A DNA stretch of 64,000 nucleotides from Piromyces finnis (taxonomy: Eukaryota; Neocallimastigomycota; Neocallimastigomycetes; Neocallimastigales; Neocallimastigaceae): assembly GCA_002104945.1 (NCBI GenBank), contig MCFH01000080.1, forward strand, positions 62,001-126,000, given 5' to 3'. Under the pieces are notes generated by a model. The model was not told the DNA's origin. It saw only the letters and a program-made list of their open reading frames with translations, and did no database searches. A program made the position numbers and the translations under genes. Of the stretch, positions 52,682-64,000 are shown piece by piece (position 1 is the first letter of the stretch; the number at the start of each line of letters is the position of its first letter).

Positions 52682-53640
52682 ATGGTTTATTGTGGTATGA
52701 CAACAACTGAAGATGTACTAGAAATCTATGATATTAATTTGGTAGCATTTTTGAGAGACAAAGAATAAAATGTTAATAAAATAATAAAAAAAAAAAAACA
52801 GTAGTTTAAAATAAATGAACTGGTGAAAATCATAAATTTTTATAATATGAAAGGATTTATGGCACAGCTTGTATATATATGCTTCAGATCTTTAAATAAT
52901 ATTAAAATCTTATGAATCATTTTATGTGTGTTTAAAACATTTATAAATATATTTATAATCTTTTTTAAGTAGTTTACATGAACAAGTTTATATTTTTGTA
53001 GCAAAGAATAATTTTATTTATCATATCTTGAATGATATGCCTATTAATAGTAGTAACGTTCCAACGCTTTATATGAAATTAAATGTGATAAATTAATAAT
53101 TTTTTACTTTCGATAATAATTTTCATATGGATTCGGATAAACAATCAGATGGGTATCCTTTTGTTAAGAAGATATTTTTATATTAATGTTAATGAAAATC
53201 TCTTCATATTTAAAGTAGTTCTAATGAATAGCTTTACGAAAAAATATTTAAAATTAATTTCTGGTGTCTTTATTTTAAAGGAAAAGGGTATTAAAACTAA
53301 AAAAAAAATTACAAATAGTAAATTTTAGGACTCCGTAATGAAAATTACATAGAATAATAATCTTTGAAAAGGAATACATTATTATTGTTATTAAAAGTAG
53401 ATGTTCTATTGCCAACTCTAATCATGATGATATTCATCTTATAATTAATGATGATTAAATAGATGCTATTTAAAAAGGCCTTAAAAAAGGTCAAATCATT
53501 GATATTATTAAATAGAGTTGATAATATAACAGTTAATAGTAAAAGAGATATACTATGGTTTGCATAATTGTTATAGATTATTATAAACTTCTTTTCAAGT
53601 GTACCTTTCATCCTACCATCTTTTTCAAGTAGTGAATTGG
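52682..53640 (+). pseudogene. Decayed gene, family not recognised
   Basis: Coding-like fragments with mixed codons are separated by stops. From 52682 it reads MVYCGMTTTEDVLEIYDINL then VAFLRDKE and TAA. Near 53010-53100 it reads KNNFIYHILNDMPINSSNVP then TLYMKLNVIN. Near 53120-53165 it reads FHMDSDKQSDGYPFVKK. From about 53370 it reads EYIIIVIKSRCSIANSNHDD then IHLIINDD, followed by four in-frame TAA/TAG/TGA codons interleaved with IDAI and KGLKKGQIIDIIK. The interleaving of good sequence with single stops in one frame is typical of a gene losing function by point mutation. Confidence 0.4.
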
Positions 53641-54485
53641 GTTACACTGGCAACAAATTAAATATTTTATATATTAATATAAACCAATATATTTCAATAA
53701 ATTAAAATATATTATCCTATTTAATAATCTTATATATTAAATACTTTTAATTTTATTGTTATTTCTCCATTTTAATTTTTATATATTCAATCTATATATT
53801 ATTTAATATATTTCTATATAATAAATTTTATATTAAAAATGTTTTTTTTTTTAAAATTATTCCCCACACTTTTTCTTGTTAAAAAAAAATTAATTAAAAA
53901 GAATAAATTAATTAATTAATAGAATTTATTATATTTTGGTAAGTCAAAAAAAAATTTGTAATAATTAAAAAAAAAGATGGAAAAGATGGTTCATGATTAG
54001 GAATCTTTCTGAATTTATATTGGTTCATAAGGAAATAAGCAAAATTTAAAAAGTTTAAATATTTTTAAAAAAAATTATTTTTTAATTTTTCTTTTAAATT
54101 TTTTATTATTGAAAAAGGTTTAAAAAGGGAAAGACTTGAAAGAAACCATTAATATATTCATAGTAAACTCTATCACAGTGTAGTATATCATTAGTGTAGT
54201 ATATCATATCATCACATTTGGTATTTTAAAAAAGTTTGATACAACTGAAAAATTATTAAAAGGTAAGATTTTTTTTCTTTTAGAAATGTTGGTTTTAAAA
54301 CTCTTTATTTAATAAAATAAAAAAAAAAAGTCTTTTAAAAAAAAATAAAATATTGTATGTGTTAAGCTTAGGGAAAAAGAAAGACAGTTTTTTTTTTTTT
54401 TCCTTATTGAAGAAATTTTTAATTATAATATTAAATCTTTAAATATTTAAAATTACTTATGGAAGTAATAGAACAATTAAAAATG

Positions 54486-54516
<31 letters not shown>

Positions 54517-54799
54517 AAAAAGAAAAAGAAAAGAAAAGAAATAGATAAAATGTCTTTTTTTTTTATTAAGTATAAAAAGTTGAATTGCATATTTTGGTAT
54601 TAAAGTAATATACAAATTATTTAATAATTTTAAATTTCAAATTAAATATTATTTTTTAAAAAAATATTTTTTAAAACTTGGGTATTAAAAAAATTTTTTT
54701 CCCCTTATATAAATAATTAAAAATTTGATAATAGCTCAAAAAGACAAGTAATAATTTTAAAAGTTAAAAAAATATATATAAAATAAATCGATTTGTACA

Positions 54800-54836
<37 letters not shown>

Positions 54837-55013
54837 AAGAATTGATTAATTTATGTATTAAAAAAATACATATATATATTATATAATAAAGCTTTAAATT
54901 AAACTAAAAATAAAAATAAATAAATAAATTTTGAAATGAAAAAATATAATTAAAAGTTATTTATATAGGTAAAGAATAAAATTTGATTTTATGAAAATTC
55001 TATTTATTTTTAT

Positions 55014-55069
<56 letters not shown>

Positions 55070-55600
55070 AACACAAATTTATTATTATATATAAATTAAT
55101 TATTTTAGTAGAGAAAACTATATTGTTTTGTTATTAAAATTTTTGATTCTATCTTTATATGTATATGTATATATAATAATTAATAAAAATACCTATAATA
55201 ATCAATATATTAAAGTTTAATAGTTTCAATCTCATTTCAAAAATTAAAAGACAAGTAAATAAAACTATATACAAATATGTAAGAAATAAAATATATTTTT
55301 AATTATATATATATATGCATCTTCTCTTTCTCTTTATTCATTAAATTTATTTTTCTTATAATTTAACAATATACGTAAATATAGAATTCTTTGAAAAATT
55401 AATATATCAATTTTTTAATAAATTAAATTATATCTCTAAAATACAATACCAAAAGATAATTCAATTAAATTGAATTAATATTTTATATTTTAAATAATAT
55501 TAATATATATATATATATATTGTTATTCAAACAGAGTATTTAAATATACAAAATAATAAATAAATAACAACTTCAAAATTGATTTTTGAAATTAAATAAA
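53641..55600. other. AT-rich intergenic stretch with a ~53-bp poly(A) run
   Basis: Homopolymer runs dominate, the longest being A at about 55015-55067. The final part is the promoter of the protease gene. No coding signal. Confidence 0.55.
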
Positions 55601-58768
<3,168 letters not shown>

Positions 58769-59366
58769 AATTTTAAAGATTAAAAAAAAAAAATAATAAT
58801 AATAATAATAAAATAAAATAAAATAAAATAAATAATAAGGATAATAAAAAATAAAATAAAAAAAGATTTTAAATAAATTATTCTTTTCCCTTTTTATAGT
58901 GAATTATCATATTATTTAAAAATAAATAAATAAAAAAAAAATAATAATAATAAAAAAAAAATAAAAATAAAAATAAATACTATTAAAAATCATTATCTTT
59001 TTTTTTTTTTTTTTATATTATTCTATTTCATTTATGTAATGTACATTTGATTATCTTATATACAACTATTGATGATGTTAATAAACCAATTTAAAAAAGA
59101 TTAGTAACTAATTAAAATTTAAAATAGGATATTTTTCTTTTTTTTTTTTTTTTTTTTTTTTTTTGAAATAGACTTATAAATGTAAATTCTACAAAGAAAA
59201 AAAAAAAAAAAACTTTTAAACTTTAAAAAAAATTTTAGCACGCCTTCTACTTTAAACAAATTTATTGTACTTTAGATGAAAAATTTTAAATGTAGCTATT
59301 TTTAATCATATAAAAATTCTATCCTTTTTAATTTTTTTTTCTTTTCTTTTGTTTTGTGGTATCTAT
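58769..59366. other. Convergent intergenic region
   Basis: 3' flanks of the i-AAA gene (+) and the F-box gene (-). AAT/AAAT runs and long T tracts; no gene. Confidence 0.6.
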
Positions 59367-61894
59367 TTAAGATAAAATCTTTTTTACCCATACTGTATTT
59401 TTAGTATAAAAACTACGATGATTTATAAAATGTAATTGAGTTTTTCTTACTGGTTGATAAAGACAGGTTGGACTTTGGAATTTTGTTAAACTTTTCCAAG
59501 GCTGGAATGATAATCCTTCAATTTTTATATCAATGCATTGTACTTCATGTATATCAAGAAGTGCTCTTACTGCACTTAAACTGTAATCCATATATATGGG
59601 AAAATCAATCTTTATTTGTTTAAATATATTTGGTAAACGTTTGCCTAGAATATATATATAAAGAAAAGGAAATCATTTAAAAATACTACTTTTATGATAA
59701 ATAAATTATATAAAATTAAAATTTGGGGAGGGAGAATTCCTATCTACCTTCAGGATGGATTGGCATAATTTTTCTATTTTCAATAATTTGTTTAGCTTTT
59801 TCAGCAAATATTTTCAACATAGTTTCAAAACATAAAGAATATTTATGAAGATTTGATATTTGAAAGGAAGACTCAGAAATTTCTATAGAGTATAAATAAT
59901 CTAGTTTTGTTAGGGCAATTAATAAATCGGTAGAAACATCACTAATATCAATATGAATGGCTTCTAATTGATTTAGGGTTAAATAGTATTGTAACATAAG
60001 ACTGGTATAATGACCACAATTAATAATGGTAAGTTTTTTTACATTTCTAGGGAAATAGGTTACTAAATCGTCAAATGGGATGACAAATAAAAAGTTAACT
60101 TTAAAAAAGGACAATTCTTCTAAATTTTCACAAACTTCAAATATTTCTGTGGTATTTAAGGCATCGAATGAACATCTAGAAAATTGAAGCGTTTTTAATT
60201 TTGATTTCTTTAACGGTACAATAAAATCAAGTTTCGTTTCAATATCTTCGATGGACGATAACATTGGTAAATTAATTGTTTGATGATTATATTTTTCTTC
60301 GTATTTTTTGTATTCCTCATAGTCAAAAATTAAATTACGATAGTCCTTTCTTTGACGTTTCACCGGCCATTCCAAATTACGAATATAACTAGAATCGATA
60401 GATAATACTTCCAGTGATTCGTGATACATATAATATACTAATTGAAGATTACCATTTTCAGAAAACTCGTAAGATAAATAAAGTTCTTTAATTCTATCAA
60501 GATGATTTATATTATGAGTTAAGATATTTAATTTATAAAATGAATCAATATATACATTTAATGTACAAAGATTTTTAAAACAATGTTTAAACAGAAAATT
60601 TAGTTGATACGGGCTACATTGACGATAGCATATTGATTTAAGATTAAATTCTTTCTCTTTAATATATTTTATTTCTTTTGGCATTGTATTTTCATTTGAT
60701 TCATTATCCGCAGGACTGTTCACTTGATCGTCAAATGGAATATTATTTTCATTTAAGTCTTTACAATAGATGGTTAAGTCATCGATTTCTTTGATTTCAT
60801 TTCCTTGTAAATAGAATAAATTTATAAAAGTTTGATTTGTAATATCACCGTTAAGTTGCAATGTTTCTAAATTTTTAAAAATTGGTATAATATTATTAAT
60901 TAAACTATCTTGAGGAAAGGAACTATCTACTCTTAAAAATGTTATTAATTCTGGATGTGGTATTGCTTTTAAAGCACTTTCTAGTTCTTTTGTTTCAGTT
61001 AACACTAAATACAATGTAATATATATATATTACATGAAATATAATTAAAATTAAAATTAAAAAATTTTAAATTTTATATATTAATAAATTATATATACCA
61101 TTTGTAAATGATGGAGAATTAATACGAAGGGATAAATGTTGTAGATTATTACAATTAAAAAGTATCGTTTTAAGTTTATTTACAAGAGTGGAATTGATAT
61201 TTAATAGTATTAATGAATTTAAATTTGAAAATGCGTAGTGATTTTTTGTAGCAATTTCATTCGTAATTTGTAATATATTTTTGGTAGGATTTCCAATAAC
61301 TGTTAACGATTGAAGATTTCTACCAACATTTTCAAAAAGAAATTTTAATAAGAATGGAAAATTTAAATTCAAATTGTTTTTATGAAGACTGAAACGACAA
61401 GAATTTATAAAATTATTACTATTGTAATTTTGTGGAAAACTATTTCTAAATTTGGAAGGTAATTCCGAAGCATACGGTATTCTTTTATTAGTTGTATTTG
61501 AATTATAATAGTAATTGTCAGGTTCGTTAAATTGGTTATCTACATAGGGATTGGTAACTCTTGAATAGTTGTTGGAAAATGATTTGTATTGATTTTGAAA
61601 TTCTTCATTATAACTTGATATAAAACCCAAATCAAGAGTTTTTACTTTTAGTATATCCTGTTTTATATTTTGATTTTTATTATTTGAAGAAAATATTATG
61701 TAGAATGAAGAAAGGAATTGATATAAATCATATATTGAATTTAATTTAGGATTGGACCATAATAATGGAGCAGCAATGTCATAAAAAGTATGAGATACTA
61801 AACATAAATTATAAAAATCGATAGGCCATAATTGTTTATTATACGCCTGGATAATGATTTTATGAATGATATCATAGGGTAATGTTTTTGCCAT
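59367..61894 (-). CDS. F-box protein with leucine-rich-repeat-like C-terminal region
   Basis: Three exons (61894-61099, 61004-59748, 59644-59367) join in phase to 776 aa. The N-terminus is an F-box: LPYDIIHKIIIQAYNKQLWP, then IDFYNLCLVSHTFYDIAAPL followed by LWSNP, the usual Leu-Pro start and Trp end. The rest has repeated Leu-rich units spaced ~25-30 residues (for example NLQSLTVIGNP, NLQHLSLRINSP, NLETLQLNGD, NLEELSFFKVN, NVKKLTIINCGH), as in LRR-type F-box proteins. Asn/Tyr-rich insertions interrupt the first half. It is likely a substrate adaptor of an SCF ubiquitin ligase (family knowledge); the substrate is unknown. No frame damage is visible. Confidence 0.82.
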
Positions 61895-62177
61895 TTTTTT
61901 TCTAATATTTTTCTAGTTTAATCATTTAAATCTATAAATAATTAAAAATACTTTTTATCCTATGTTTTTATCATATAAAAAACCAGTCTATCTATGAAAA
62001 GAATTTTTCTAAAAAAAATTAATGGAAGATACAAATTAACCTTTATTTTTTAATTAATTCACTTAATCATGTGATATGATCTATACTTTTATAAATATAT
62101 GATTGAAACAGTTACTTTTTCATACAGGTCAAAATTTACATTGAAGGTATAATTCTTTTTTTTAATAAATAAAAACT
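61895..62177. other. Divergent promoter region
   Basis: A 283-bp gap between the F-box gene (-) and the aminotransferase gene (+) that must hold both promoters. No specific element is recognised. Confidence 0.55.
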
Positions 62178-63993
<1,816 letters not shown>

Positions 63994-64000
63994 GTAAGTT

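Noticed and set aside
53370-53525. Stop-codon reassignment (TAA/TAG read as an amino acid)
   Set aside because: All intact genes in the window end at ordinary TAA codons and contain no internal stops; the interrupted frames fit pseudogenes better.

Overview
The window is a very AT-rich, intron-rich fungal chromosome segment. The best inference is an anaerobic gut fungus (Neocallimastigomycota). The grounds are extreme A/T bias with long perfect AAT/ATT tracts, small spliceosomal introns (GTAAG/GTATGT donors, TAG/AAG acceptors), a WOPR (Gti1/Pac2) regulator and an Slt2-type cell-wall MAP kinase, both fungal hallmarks, and Asn-rich proteins. Dictyostelium shares the base bias but not the WOPR family or this intron density. 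The organism call is not proved by the sequence alone.

Layout. 1-15 kb is gene-dense: an acidic Cys-rich single-pass membrane protein (+), an M3 oligopeptidase with a long acid-free leader (-), an nSMase/EEP-type phosphodiesterase (-), the telomere CST subunit Ten1 (-), a decayed membrane-protein gene (+), a GC-raised unexplained island, and the Slt2 MAP kinase (-), whose extreme C-terminus carries a frame break. 15-21 kb is mostly gene-free, with one decayed coding region. 21.3-23.6 kb is the WOPR transcription factor (-). 23.6-45.5 kb is a ~22 kb gene desert. It holds microsatellites, several perfect hairpins, a complete-looking tRNA-derived SINE at 33.06-33.63 kb and a decayed gene carrying a nine-copy 39-bp tandem repeat. 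45.5-47.7 kb has a small secreted 8-Cys protein (+) and the RNase P/MRP subunit Rpr2 (-). 48.8-52 kb holds two head-to-head copies of an HMG-box gene in ~0.8-kb inverted arms, with a second, shorter inverted-repeat pair (B/B') interlocked with them. 55.6-64 kb has an i-AAA (Yme1-type) protease (+), an F-box/LRR protein (-) and the 5' part of a membrane-anchored class IV aminotransferase (+) that runs off the window.

How genes may work together. The M3 oligopeptidase and the i-AAA protease are the kind of pair that turns over inner-membrane proteins and resulting peptides in mitochondria. In an anaerobic fungus the compartment would be the hydrogenosome (inference). Slt2 and the WOPR factor are signalling and developmental regulators. 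Ten1 and Rpr2 are housekeeping. The strongest candidate for something undescribed is the inverted HMG-box duplication. Its exons are identical while its introns and flanks differ, and its two interlocked inverted-repeat pairs could support inversion. Intron and exon boundaries were worked out by hand from splice motifs and codon phase, and all intact models close in frame.
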